64,000 nucleotides of DNA, taken from assembly GCF_034424525.1 (NCBI RefSeq), contig NZ_CP139979.1:2313501-2377500 (forward strand). Direction: 5' to 3'. A program made the position numbers and the translations under genes. Shown here one piece after another: positions 48,711-57,164 of the stretch (position 1 is its first letter; each line of letters begins with the position of its first letter). This DNA is from Sphingobium yanoikuyae (lineage in GTDB: Bacteria > Pseudomonadota > Alphaproteobacteria > Sphingomonadales > Sphingomonadaceae). Under the pieces are notes generated by a model. The model was given only the letters and a program-made list of their open reading frames with translations, had not been told where the DNA came from and did not search any database.

Positions 48711-48826
48711 TGTTGCATGCGATGCACCTGCCCCCCTTTCGGGTGCGTCGTATAGGGCGCCTCCCCCTTGGAGGCGTCTCCTCCCTGAACCTGGCCACCC
48801 CGTGCATCGCATGGGGTGGTTTTTTA
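48711..48826 (+). ncRNA. Candidate structured small RNA between sapC and tRNA-Glu
   Basis: CATGCGATGCAC (48716-48727) is perfectly complementary to GTGCATCGCATG (48802-48813), closing a domain that contains the hairpin GCGCCTCC/GGAGGCGT around 48758-48777. At the 3' edge CCACCCC / GGGGTGG (about 48795-48819) with six T (48820-48825) forms an intrinsic terminator that competes with the long-range stem. The single-stranded TCTCCTCCCT at 48777-48786 is an anti-Shine-Dalgarno-like sequence. No coding ORF is convincing here. The RNA nature and direction are inferred. Confidence 0.4.
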
Positions 48827-48872
48827 TGGGCTGCAGTCAGCGTAGGTCGCCGGAAATTTTCGCTGCTTTCGC

Positions 48873-48901
48873 TTGACGCCATCGCCAGCCCTGCCTAAAG
48901 G
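48873..48901 (+). promoter_or_regulatory. Sigma-70-type promoter of tRNA-Glu
   Basis: TTGACG (48873-48878), a 17-base spacer, and TAAAGG (48896-48901), about 31 bases before the tRNA 5' end. Confidence 0.6.
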
Positions 48902-48932
48902 CACGCCCCTGCCTGTCGCCCATGCGACATAC

Positions 48933-49007
48933 GGCCCCTTCGTCTAGCGGTTAGGACGCGGCCCTCTCACGGCTGAAACACGGGTTCGATTCCCGTAGGG
49001 GTCACCA
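48933..49007 (+). tRNA. tRNA-Glu (anticodon CTC)
   Basis: Full cloverleaf of 75 bases. The acceptor GGCCCCT pairs with AGGGGTC (one G-T), the D-loop has TAGCGGTTAGGA, the anticodon loop CTCTCAC reads CTC after T33, and the T-arm is CGGGTTCGATTCCCG. The 3' CCA is encoded. Its 3' end is followed within about 85 bases by a broken integrase, the usual arrangement where a tRNA serves as attachment site. Confidence 0.97.
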
Positions 49008-49073
49008 TTTCGGCGATTTTCCGCAGATTTGCGAGAAACTCCGGCAGGTGCGCCCATATCACGAGGTCAGGCG

Positions 49074-49092
49074 GTCCATTTAGGTGGTCCAT
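49074..49092 (+). repeat. 19-base motif, copy 1 (GTCCAT direct repeat, period 13)
   Basis: GTCCATTTAGGTGGTCCAT contains GTCCAT twice at a 13-base spacing and abuts the ATG of the integrase remnant. It matches 63565-63583 at 17 of 19 positions. Confidence 0.65.
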
Positions 49093-49777
49093 ATGAGCAC
49101 TCGATTGCTCTCCCCCTTAAGGCGCAAAAACTCCTCGCAATATCGGTTCCGCATGGTCGTACCGCCCCATTATCGGGGGCAGATCGGCAAGGCAGAAATC
49201 AAGCAGTCACTCTGCACGGACGACCTCGGCGAAACCCGAGGACACGCTTGCCGGCACGGATGCGATCGATGGCTATCTAACAGACTGTCCGTCGAGTTGG
49301 GCAGTATGGACAAAGCCATTTCTCACGAACGCGATGGGATCGCTCTGGCTGAAACAGACCATCTGAAATGCCCTATGGCGGAGGAATTGGGTCTTCAGTC
49401 CGGTGATAGCCATCCTCTGCCGGGCAGTCCCGACCCTGCCTATCACCACCCATCGATGCAGGCGCTCATCCATTCACGGCACAATGCGACGACCGCGATG
49501 CGGAAAGGCGCAGCTTCCGGCAAGGGTGTACGAGGACTGGGCCGCCAAGCAGCCCGCTTCGGTGCGAAAGCGTTGCGATGAATGGCGCGTTTCGATCCGT
49601 CGTTTCGCCAAAATATTCGGCGACATCGATGTCGCCGATGTCGACCGGGACATGGTCATCGATTTTCGCGAGGCGATGGCACGGCTGCCAACGCGGCCGA
49701 AGAAGCATGTGGCATGCTTGCCGCTGCTGGATCAGATCCGGCCGGGCCTACATGACGCTGGTTCGTTCGGCGCATAA
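49093..49777 (+). pseudogene. Degraded tyrosine recombinase/integrase
   Basis: The first frame from ATG 49093 reads MSTRLLSPLRRKNSSQYRFR then VVPPHYRGQIGKAEIKQSL, the N-terminal DUF6538-like start of tRNA-linked integrases. Homology then jumps to another frame (about 49518-49740) with EDWAAKQPASVRKRCDEWR, FAKIFGDIDVADVDRDMVIDF and LPTRPKKHVACLPLLDQI, the core-binding (SAM-like) domain. The two pieces are joined by a frameshift, and the catalytic domain with its R-H-R-Y residues is missing. The gene is dead and marks an old integration at tRNA-Glu. Confidence 0.75.
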
Positions 49778-49941
49778 ATTTCTGGTCCATCGGATGCTGC
49801 AAAATCTTAAGCGGCATCTCGATGATGCGGACGCGAGCCGAGAGCCCGAATCGGACTCCCTACTCGCCACGACCGAGATGGGCTGCTGAACCGCCTTTCA
49901 CGGAACGCATGGCCGACTTTTGCGCCGCGCGAAGTGGGACG

Positions 49942-50301
49942 TTATCCAGCCTCCTCAACCGTCGACGCATGCTGGAGGGTGAGAGGCGGCAATTGAATGC
50001 CCAGCGCGTTGAGAGTGCCCGCGCAGTGAACCACGGTGAGCGTAAGCATGGCATCGCGATGGAATGATTTCGTATAGCTCAGTACCCGCTGCGCCTGCGC
50101 CAGCCAGGCGAGTAGCGAAAGCTCGTCACGGCCGAGCCAGCTAGTACCGGGCACATTGACGCGCATGCCAGCGCGGTGCGCCAGATCACGAAGCCGACCA
50201 AATTGCGCCTCATAGAGGAACAGGGCCTGATCGTCGGTCTGGTCTCCTCGCAGCATGCGGATGACGCGCTGTTCGATAAACGAACGGCGCTTGAGCGCCA
50301 T
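49942..50301 (-). CDS. Hypothetical protein, 119 residues
   Basis: From ATG 50301 (MALKRRSFIEQRVIRML); a TTG at 50340 would add 13 residues. The sequence is helical and soluble: ALFLYEAQFGRLRDLAHRAGM, then DELSLLAWLAQAQRVLSY and LTVVHCAGTLNALGIQLPPL. Codon use is like that of real genes, and it lies between the integrase remnant and tonB on the tonB strand. No family is recognised; it may be left from the mobile element. Confidence 0.5.
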   Translation of the reverse strand: MALKRRSFIEQRVIRMLRGDQTDDQALFLYEAQFGRLRDLAHRAGMRVNVPGTSWLGRDELSLLAWLAQAQRVLSYTKSFHRDAMLTLTVVHCAGTLNALGIQLPPLTLQHASTVEEAG

Positions 50302-50384
50302 CGCCGTTCGACGCGGCGATCCTCGGGCGATTATTGCCAATGAGACACTCTCCCAATGAGGGTTTTCAGGCCCAATGAGGGTTT

Positions 50385-51197
50385 TCAGGACATGAAAAAC
50401 TCTACGGGGACCACCAGTTCGATGCTGTCGCCCTTCACCTCTTCAGGCGGTCTGGGCAGCGGCGAGGCCCGCTTGGGCAGGCTGAGAGCCTCGTCGTCGA
50501 GGGAGCGGACGCCCGAGGACCGCTCCAGCCGGACAGACAAGACCTTGCCTTCGCGGTTCATGACGAAGCGGATATAGGGCACGCCCTGCTGGCGCCGGAA
50601 CGCCGCCTCCCGCGGATAGCGCTTCACCTTGTTGAGCGCGCCCAGCACAAGGCCTTCCCAACTGGGTTTGGCATCGCTGGCCTTCTGCGCGGGCGGTGCC
50701 GGCTTGGTTTCCGGCGCCGTGGTCTTCTCGATCGGCGGGCCGGGATCGATGACAGGCTTGGCCGCAACCAATGTGACCGGGTTCTGGCTTGGGATCGCTA
50801 TTTCGGGAACCTCGATCCTGGGGCGATCGGGCTGAAGCTGCGCCTTTTCCTTCTGGACCTGTTCGGGGCCTGGGGACGCCTGCCGCTGCGGTTCGGGCGG
50901 TGCGGCGGGAGCCGCAATATCGAACACGCTGAGCGCTGGCGTTGGCTTTGCTGCGGTATAGACCTGCCAGGACAAAAACAGGCCAGCAGCTATGACCATG
51001 GCGACGCAGCAAACCCCGCCCATTCCGAACAGCCGCCTCTGAAGGCTCATGGGCTGGTCCGCATAGCGACCCGATGGCCGCCATTCTGACGCTGCTGATA
51101 TCGCCCCCATCTCGACGAGGCCCGACTGGCGGGCAGAATCGTCCGGCGCATCATAGGCCAGAGGGGCAACCCGCGCGCTGCCGCGATTGACCGTCAT
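50385..51197 (-). CDS. tonB: TonB family energy transducer
   Basis: 270 residues: a cytoplasmic N-terminus of about 55 residues, one membrane helix (GMGGVCCVAMVIAAGLFLSW, about 58-77), a Pro/Lys/Glu-rich periplasmic spacer, and a C-terminal TonB domain with SWEGLVLGALNKVKRYPREAAFR, then GVPYIRFVMNREGKVLSVRLERSSG. The SVRLERSSG and SLP elements are the family signature. It links proton motive force to outer-membrane receptors. It ends the iron-uptake operon, so it is probably dedicated to the neighbouring receptors. Confidence 0.93.
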   Translation of the reverse strand: MTVNRGSARVAPLAYDAPDDSARQSGLVEMGAISAASEWRPSGRYADQPMSLQRRLFGMGGVCCVAMVIAAGLFLSWQVYTAAKPTPALSVFDIAAPAAPPEPQRQASPGPEQVQKEKAQLQPDRPRIEVPEIAIPSQNPVTLVAAKPVIDPGPPIEKTTAPETKPAPPAQKASDAKPSWEGLVLGALNKVKRYPREAAFRRQQGVPYIRFVMNREGKVLSVRLERSSGVRSLDDEALSLPKRASPLPRPPEEVKGDSIELVVPVEFFMS

Positions 51198-51201
51198 GCT
51201 C

Positions 51202-51564
51202 TCATTTCCTCACCCAACGGGCGCGGTCGCTCGCCCTGGGCAGGCTGATCTCATCATGTTCGACGATCGCCTGATGGCCGGGCCCTATGTCGAACAGGAC
51301 ATAATAGGGGCCTTTGGGCCGCGCGAAGGTCAGCGTGCCATCCTTGCCCAGTTTGCCGGCCAGCAGCCGCCTGTCGGCATGATCGATTACCTCAAGGCGC
51401 TCGCCCTGTGCTGTTTCCCCTTCGGCATAGCCTCCCCGACACCGGACAGTCGCCGGGTCCAGCAACACGCATTTGAGGATCGGTTCATGCGCCAGCGCAG
51501 GCATCGACAAGCCGCCGATGATGACGGCCAGCCCACAGGCTAGAGATTTTCTCACAGCTGTCAT
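51202..51564 (-). CDS. Small periplasmic protein of the PepSY/TonB operon
   Basis: 120 residues. The signal peptide ends SMPALAHEP. The mature domain (ILKCVLLDPATVRCRGGYAEG, ERLEVIDHADRRLLAGKLGKDG, PYYVLFDIGPGHQAIVEHDEI) looks like a small Ig-like/carboxypeptidase regulatory-like beta sandwich, as found beside metal uptake genes. Two cysteines (KCVLL and VRCRG) could be disulfide-bonded. It overlaps the upstream gene by ATGA and is four bases from tonB. No definite function. Confidence 0.75.
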   Translation of the reverse strand: MTAVRKSLACGLAVIIGGLSMPALAHEPILKCVLLDPATVRCRGGYAEGETAQGERLEVIDHADRRLLAGKLGKDGTLTFARPKGPYYVLFDIGPGHQAIVEHDEISLPRASDRARWVRK

Positions 51565-52388
51565 TTCGTGCGCTCCTGATTGGCGAACCAAGTGACGGTC
51601 GCAGGCGAGACGGCGGCCATCGGCCACGATGTCTGATGGACCGCGCCGTCCTTGCCCACGACCGTCATCCATAATTCACTCCTGGCGGTGAGATCGGAGG
51701 GCAACTGGATCTGTGCCGAACGCTCCCAGCGGCCCCCATCGAACGCAACGCCCGAAGCGCGCATGGCGCGCGGGCGATTGACCTTGAGGGTGACGCGCAG
51801 GATCTGGTTGTCGCAGCTTTCGCAAAAGCGCAGGCGATAGGCTTTCATCGGCACATCCATGTCGACCAGTTCCGGGCCATCACGGTCAGTCTCGGCAAAA
51901 GTGAAAGTCCAGGGGCCGACCTGACCATGTATCGCATCCTCGCGTTGCAAGGGCTTGGTCTCCACCTGTGCGAAGGCAACGACGAAGGCCCCGGCGGTCG
52001 AAGCCAGCAGAAGCCAGCCGATCCAACGCCGCGATTGGCGGATCGGCTCTTCGACCACCAGCGCGGTCTTCTTGCGCGGGCTACGGTCCGCGCTGGCCTT
52101 GACCGGCGGCTGCCACGGCCATTTCGGCAGGGCGAAGACGAGTGCGACCGCAGCGAGGCCAATCCATCCGGTCCATATGGCAATGCCGACTCCGGCCGTC
52201 ACAAGCCCGGCGATGCCAAGCGCCAATGCGCCTGCCAGTAGCGCCCAGCCACCGATCCGTGCCACCAGGCGCCAGTGCGGCGCGGGCACGATGCGCAGCA
52301 GATGTTTGGCATGGCGCTCCATGCCCACGGCCAGTGCCACGAAGCCAAGGAAGCTCAGCGCCAGCATGGCGAGATGCACGACGCTCAC
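51561..52388 (-). CDS. DUF3325 membrane domain fused to an extra periplasmic domain
   Basis: 275 residues from GTG 52388 (GTGA overlap with the previous gene). Residues about 1-92 are DUF3325: LAMLALSFLGFVALAVGMERH, then three helices ending LVFALPKWPWQ. A basic cytoplasmic linker leads to a further helix (WIGWLLLASTAGAFVVAFAQ, about 118-137) and a roughly 135-residue periplasmic beta domain with a CESCDN motif. DUF3325 proteins are usually about 100 residues, so this is a fusion. It works with PepSY and DUF3649 neighbours in ferric-siderophore handling. Confidence 0.8.
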   Translation of the reverse strand: MSVVHLAMLALSFLGFVALAVGMERHAKHLLRIVPAPHWRLVARIGGWALLAGALALGIAGLVTAGVGIAIWTGWIGLAAVALVFALPKWPWQPPVKASADRSPRKKTALVVEEPIRQSRRWIGWLLLASTAGAFVVAFAQVETKPLQREDAIHGQVGPWTFTFAETDRDGPELVDMDVPMKAYRLRFCESCDNQILRVTLKVNRPRAMRASGVAFDGGRWERSAQIQLPSDLTARSELWMTVVGKDGAVHQTSWPMAAVSPATVTWFANQERTK

Positions 52389-52687
52389 GCTGCGCCTCCC
52401 GCACCGAGCAGCCATGCCGCCGCGCTCAGCAACGCCGTGCCGCCCAGCACGACGCCCCAGATCCACCGCAGGCGACGGACATGGAAGGCCCAGATGACGA
52501 ACCCGGCATAGAGCGCAAAGCTCAACATGGATGCGCTCAGCACCGCTTGCGCCTTGGGAAGCGGCCAGACGAGCGCGAGCAGCACGGTTGCGGCAGAGAT
52601 CAGCGCATAACCGCCCAGAAATGCGCCTGCGACCCGCGATGCGACCGCCAGGCGGTAGCCCACGGAAACGGACTTGCCCCGGCTCAT
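52385..52687 (-). CDS. DUF3649 family membrane protein
   Basis: 100 residues with three membrane helices: YRLAVASRVAGAFLGGYALISAA, then LPKAQAVLSASMLSFALYAGFVIWAF and WIWGVVLGGTALLSAAAWLL. This pattern is DUF3649, found with PepSY and DUF3325 genes next to TonB siderophore receptors. ATGA overlap upstream and GTGA overlap downstream. Its biochemical role is unknown. Confidence 0.85.
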   Translation of the reverse strand: MSRGKSVSVGYRLAVASRVAGAFLGGYALISAATVLLALVWPLPKAQAVLSASMLSFALYAGFVIWAFHVRRLRWIWGVVLGGTALLSAAAWLLGAGGAA

Positions 52688-54315
52688 GCCTGCGCCGCCC
52701 GCAGCACGGGTTGACGGGCAGTCGTCGCCGGCACGGACCGCAAACGCCGCTGCACCTTGCGAGCCGTGAAGGCGAAGGCACCGGCGAGGCCCAGCATGGT
52801 GAGATCGAACCCGGCGAATACCCAGTCTCCCTCGCTCAGCGAGACCGGCAGACCCCGCCCGGTCGTCAGCGCATTCAGCAGCGGCACGCAGGCGAAAGCG
52901 GCGCAACTCGCCCACAGCAGTTCGATCCATGCCCGACGCAGTGGACGGCCCAGCGCGTAGAACAGCGTGCCCAGCCACAGCGCGAACAGACTGTGATATT
53001 CCCAGGCCGCACGGTCCATCATGTCGACCGGAAGCAGTCGATTGGCCCAAAAGAAGCCCGCTACCGCCAGCGGCAGGCCTGCAATCGTGGCGACGTTCAG
53101 GCTCTCGACCAGACGCACGCCGAACTGCTCCTGATGCCCGCGGTCTTCGTTCAGATGAAAGCGGCGCCGCTTGACCGACCACAGCACCAGTCCCGTACCG
53201 ACCATCGCGCAGCCAAGCAGGCCGGACGCAAAATAGGCCCAGCGCCCCCAGATATCGGCGTAGAGGCCTTCATGCAGGTTGAACAGCACGCTCTGCGTCA
53301 CGCCCGGCGCGCCGCTGGAGGCCGGCTCATCGGGCAGGCGCTCGCCGGTGTCGGCGTTGAACCGCATGGTTGCCGCGTCATTGCGCCCAAGGCCCATCGG
53401 GACATGGGTCAGTTCCACTGCCGGCCCCTCGCCTTCCATCCGCTCGACGGTGATCCAGGCGATCTGGTCCATGCCCCACGCCTTGCCAGCCTGTGCGATC
53501 ATGGACGCGAGCGGTGCTGCCGGACGGCCTATCGGTGCATGCTTGTGCTCTCCGCCTTCGTACAGTTCATCATAATAGGCCCCGCTCGTTTCCGGGTCGG
53601 TGCCGTAGACCACGTCCTTGCCGGCAGGCATGTAGGCGAAGAGAAAGAAGACCAGCCCGCTATAGGTGATCATCAGGAAGAAGGGCAGCGCCATCACGCT
53701 GACCACATTATGCGCATCCAGCCAGGAACGCTGGCCCTTGCCGGGGCGGAAGGTGAAGAAGTCCTTGAAGATCTTCTTGTGGGTGATGACCCCGCTGACG
53801 ATCGCCAGCAGCATCAGCATCGTGGCCATGCCGACGATCCGGATCGCCCAGTCATAGGGCAGGTAGTGCAGTGCATAGTGCATGCGGTAGAGGCCAACGC
53901 CGCCCGCCGTCTCTCGCGGTTCGGGATCGGGCGGCAGGACGGCGCCGCTGGCCGGGTCAAGGCGTTCGCTACTGCTGGCGCCATAGTCATGCGTCCCGCT
54001 CGGCATTTCCTCCCAGCGGACGGAGAAATTCTGCCAGTCGCGGTTCCCCTGTTGCCGGTAGGGGAAGACGATCTGCCAACTCGCGGCGACCGGGGCGACT
54101 GTGGCCAATCGTTCGATGGCCCGGTCGGTCAGGATCATGCGATCAACCTCGACAGGCGCCACCGTGACCACCCGCTCGGGCTGCATCCAGCGGCTAATCT
54201 CCTGCTGGAAATAGCCCGCCGTGCCGGTCACGAAGACGAAGAACAGCAGCCAGCCTGCCACCAGTCCAACCCAGGTGTGCAGCCAGGCCATCGACTGGCG
54301 GAATGCGTCTTTCAT
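52684..54315 (-). CDS. PepSY-associated transmembrane protein (siderophore-iron reductase type)
   Basis: 543 residues from ATG 54315; a TTG five codons earlier is open. The family start SMAWLHTWVGLVAGWLLFFVFVTGTAGYFQQEI is followed by a periplasmic PepSY region, HYALHYLPYDWAIRIVGMATM, and further helices (HNVVSVMALPFFLMITYSGLVFF, and several near the C-terminus). His residues in helices (LHTWVG, DAHNVVSVM, LHEGLYAD) could bind haem. Such proteins are thought to reduce ferric siderophores at the inner membrane. It leads the coupled operon ending in tonB. Confidence 0.9.
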   Translation of the reverse strand: MKDAFRQSMAWLHTWVGLVAGWLLFFVFVTGTAGYFQQEISRWMQPERVVTVAPVEVDRMILTDRAIERLATVAPVAASWQIVFPYRQQGNRDWQNFSVRWEEMPSGTHDYGASSSERLDPASGAVLPPDPEPRETAGGVGLYRMHYALHYLPYDWAIRIVGMATMLMLLAIVSGVITHKKIFKDFFTFRPGKGQRSWLDAHNVVSVMALPFFLMITYSGLVFFLFAYMPAGKDVVYGTDPETSGAYYDELYEGGEHKHAPIGRPAAPLASMIAQAGKAWGMDQIAWITVERMEGEGPAVELTHVPMGLGRNDAATMRFNADTGERLPDEPASSGAPGVTQSVLFNLHEGLYADIWGRWAYFASGLLGCAMVGTGLVLWSVKRRRFHLNEDRGHQEQFGVRLVESLNVATIAGLPLAVAGFFWANRLLPVDMMDRAAWEYHSLFALWLGTLFYALGRPLRRAWIELLWASCAAFACVPLLNALTTGRGLPVSLSEGDWVFAGFDLTMLGLAGAFAFTARKVQRRLRSVPATTARQPVLRAAQA

Positions 54316-54528
54316 GCGATTGCTTTTCAATACCGTTTGGAGAGCGTCTGTCAGTTAGACGTTTGACCGCTGCGGATTTTCACATTTTCTCTCGCAACGT
54401 GACACGGCCCATGCCCGCGCGTGGCTTGCTTGACCAAGCAAAGCTGCCTTTGGAGCGAGGCGTTCGCCGCTATATCCCGCGCGAAACCTTCGACTGGGAA
54501 TGTCGGAGGTTTCGCGCTGGTCATCGGC

Positions 54529-57042
54529 TCAGTAGGTTCCGCGCAGCGTCACCATGAAGTTGCGGGGATTGCCATAAGTCGCCGCGCTGCTGGTGGAAAC
54601 GCGGTACGTCTTGTTGGCGAGATTATCGAGGTAGACACCCAGCGTCAGATGCCGGTTGATCTCGTAATCGGCGCTGGCACCGATCACGGCATAGCCCTTG
54701 CGCAAGTCCGAGTTGCCGAACACGCGGACGCCGGCACCAAGGCGCAGCCCCTCAAGCGCGTCGGGAAGCTGATAGGTGCTCCACACCCGCGCCGAATGCT
54801 TGGGTGCCCAGAGCAGGATCGGGCCGCCTTCGTCGTCTTCCTTGTTCTTGGTCACGTTGAACGTGTATCCGGCGGAAATCTGCCAGCTCTGCGTCAGCGC
54901 GCCTTTCAGTTCTGCGTCGAACCCCTTGCTGGTCTGAAGCTTCGCCACGCGTTGCATATAGGTGGTGCCATAGCCGGGGATGACGACCTGCCCCTGCGTT
55001 TCATCATTCACGTAGACGTTGTTCTTCTCGATGTAGAACACCGAAAAGGCCGCCTGCAATGCACCTCCGTTGAGGTCACCCTTGACGCCGCCCTCGAAGT
55101 TGCGGCCAGTGGTCGGCTTGTCCGAGAAGCTGATCTGCGTGGCATCCTCGTGCCACTGGCCGATCGGCACGATGTTCTGCATCGGCTCGAAGATTTCGGA
55201 GTAGCTGGCATAGGTCGTCCAGTCGGGCGAGACGTCGTAGGTGACGGCCGCGTAAGGCACGAACTTGCCGATCGTCTGGCCCCGGAAATTCTCGTTGCGG
55301 CTGTAGCGCCCGCCGATAATCACCTTGACCGGATCGGCAATATGCATGCCCAGCGTGCCCCAGAAGCCGTAACGGCTCGTGACCCAGCCGTCTTCGCTAT
55401 AGACGCTGCCCCAAGTGCCGTAACCGCTCCAGGTGGCGATTTCGGCCTTGGTCGGCTTGGCGTAGCGATAATAGGTCAGATAGTCTTCGACCGTCACACC
55501 GGCTATGCTGCCGATCGGGTTGGTCGAATTGGCGTCGCTGCGCGACCAGTTCGCGCCGACGGCAACGTCGTGCTGTCGGCCGAACAGGGTGAACTTGCCC
55601 TTCAAATTGGCGTCCGCCATCGTCTGGTTGGAATAGCCGTGCGACATCCAGCGCATGAAGAAACCGCTGGGGACTGCCGCATCGGAATTGATGCCGATGC
55701 CATAATAGCCATAAAGCTCGTCGGAATCGACTTCGCTGCGGGTGAGGTTGACGGTCAGGTTCCAGTCGGGGCTGAAATCGTGGCTGGCCTTGGCGAAATA
55801 TTGCAGGGTCTGCGCCTTGTCATAGGACCATTCGGGCATCCAGGAATCCCGCTTCGACAGGATCGGCAGATTCTCCGGCGTGCCGAGACTGCCCGAACGC
55901 CATGCCAATGTGCGTTCATATTTCTGCGTGTTCAGATCGTCATAGCTCAGGCCCGCCGACAGCGTTGTATGCGCGCCTGCGTCCCATTCAATGATGCCAT
56001 AGCCGAACTTGTCCTTGGTATAGGCGCCGGTGAAATAGGAATCCGCGTCCTGCCAGCCCGCCACCACGCGGGCGCGCAATGTGCCCGAGGCATTGAGCGG
56101 ACCGCCCACGTCAAGCTCGGCGCGGTAATTGTCCCAGCTTCCCGCATAGGCGGCGAACTTGATCTGGCGCTTGGTCGTCGGGCGCTTGCGCACAAGGTTG
56201 ACCGTGCCGCTGGCGTCCCCGTTTCCCGAATAGAGCCCATCCGCACCGCGCATCACCTCGACATGGTCATAGGCGAGCAGATTGGGCAGGCCGACGCCGT
56301 TGATGATCGATTGCAGGCCGTCATGCATGCGCATGGGGCTGCCGCCGTCTATCGTCAGGTTCTGCATCAGAAAGCCGCGCGAATAGAATACGGGGGTACG
56401 GGCATTATAGGAGGCCACGTAGACGCCGGTCACCTGATCGAGCGCGGCGGTCACGGTGGTGATATCCTTGTCCTCGATCTCCTGCGCGGTCAGCACGGTG
56501 ACGCTGCGGGGGATGTCGCGCAGGCGCTGCGCCGACTTGCCGCCGACCTGTGCATATTGCCCGGCAAGGGACTTCGTACCCTCGGTCATCGTCAGGGCAA
56601 GATCCGCGCCATCGGTGCCGTTGGCCGTCATGGTTGCAGTAGCGCCCTCGACCCTCACCGGCCCCAGCTGGACCGCCCCCTCAGCAGACCTGGGTGCTCT
56701 TTCAAGCGTATAGGAGCGCGCACCGCTCTGCCGGAAGGTGAGGCCTGTTCCGACCAGCAGGCGCGATAGCGCCTCGGCCGGGCCATAGCTGCCCTGAAGG
56801 CCCGGACTGGCAATGCCGTTCGTCAGGTCTGCATCATAGATGATTTCGATATCGGCTACCTCGCCAAGGCGGTTGAGCGCAACGGCCAGCGGCCCGGCAG
56901 GCACATTATAGCTGCGCCCCTGGGCATAGGCGCTCGTTGGCATGACGATCCCGGCGCCCAGCGCGGTCGTAGCGAGCAACGTTGCCGGAATGACAGTGCG
57001 AAATCCCGCCATAGCAGCCTTGCCGGCCTCTACAATCTTCAC
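54529..57042 (-). CDS. TonB-dependent siderophore receptor with STN signalling domain (FpvA/FecA type)
   Basis: 837 residues from GTG 57042, with GGGGGG six bases upstream. Signal peptide ends TSAYAQG. STN domain about 45-100 (SYNVPAGPLAVALNRLGEVA, GPAEALSRLLVGTGL). The linker VQLGPVRVEG may be the TonB box. Plug about 165-275 (RDIPRSVTVLTAQEIED, VEVMRGADGLYSGNGDASG, VNLVRKRP), then a 22-strand barrel ending in the aromatic MVTLRGTY. The STN domain signals through the FecR/FecI pair encoded just upstream, so ligand binding should induce this cluster. Confidence 0.95.
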   Translation of the reverse strand: MKIVEAGKAAMAGFRTVIPATLLATTALGAGIVMPTSAYAQGRSYNVPAGPLAVALNRLGEVADIEIIYDADLTNGIASPGLQGSYGPAEALSRLLVGTGLTFRQSGARSYTLERAPRSAEGAVQLGPVRVEGATATMTANGTDGADLALTMTEGTKSLAGQYAQVGGKSAQRLRDIPRSVTVLTAQEIEDKDITTVTAALDQVTGVYVASYNARTPVFYSRGFLMQNLTIDGGSPMRMHDGLQSIINGVGLPNLLAYDHVEVMRGADGLYSGNGDASGTVNLVRKRPTTKRQIKFAAYAGSWDNYRAELDVGGPLNASGTLRARVVAGWQDADSYFTGAYTKDKFGYGIIEWDAGAHTTLSAGLSYDDLNTQKYERTLAWRSGSLGTPENLPILSKRDSWMPEWSYDKAQTLQYFAKASHDFSPDWNLTVNLTRSEVDSDELYGYYGIGINSDAAVPSGFFMRWMSHGYSNQTMADANLKGKFTLFGRQHDVAVGANWSRSDANSTNPIGSIAGVTVEDYLTYYRYAKPTKAEIATWSGYGTWGSVYSEDGWVTSRYGFWGTLGMHIADPVKVIIGGRYSRNENFRGQTIGKFVPYAAVTYDVSPDWTTYASYSEIFEPMQNIVPIGQWHEDATQISFSDKPTTGRNFEGGVKGDLNGGALQAAFSVFYIEKNNVYVNDETQGQVVIPGYGTTYMQRVAKLQTSKGFDAELKGALTQSWQISAGYTFNVTKNKEDDEGGPILLWAPKHSARVWSTYQLPDALEGLRLGAGVRVFGNSDLRKGYAVIGASADYEINRHLTLGVYLDNLANKTYRVSTSSAATYGNPRNFMVTLRGTY

Positions 57043-57164
57043 GTGTTACCCCCCAAAATTCAGGCATCTGATATGAATGGCAATTCGCTAATGCGAAGCG
57101 CCTTCAAGAACATGACGTCTCAAATCTCGAAGTGAGAACCGGGGAGCCGAATTTTTTTGTGGGT

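Noticed and set aside
48676..48898. Short ORFs in the gap after sapC
   Set aside because: They are Cys/Arg/Pro-rich translations of palindromic GC hairpins; an RNA structure explains the sequence better.
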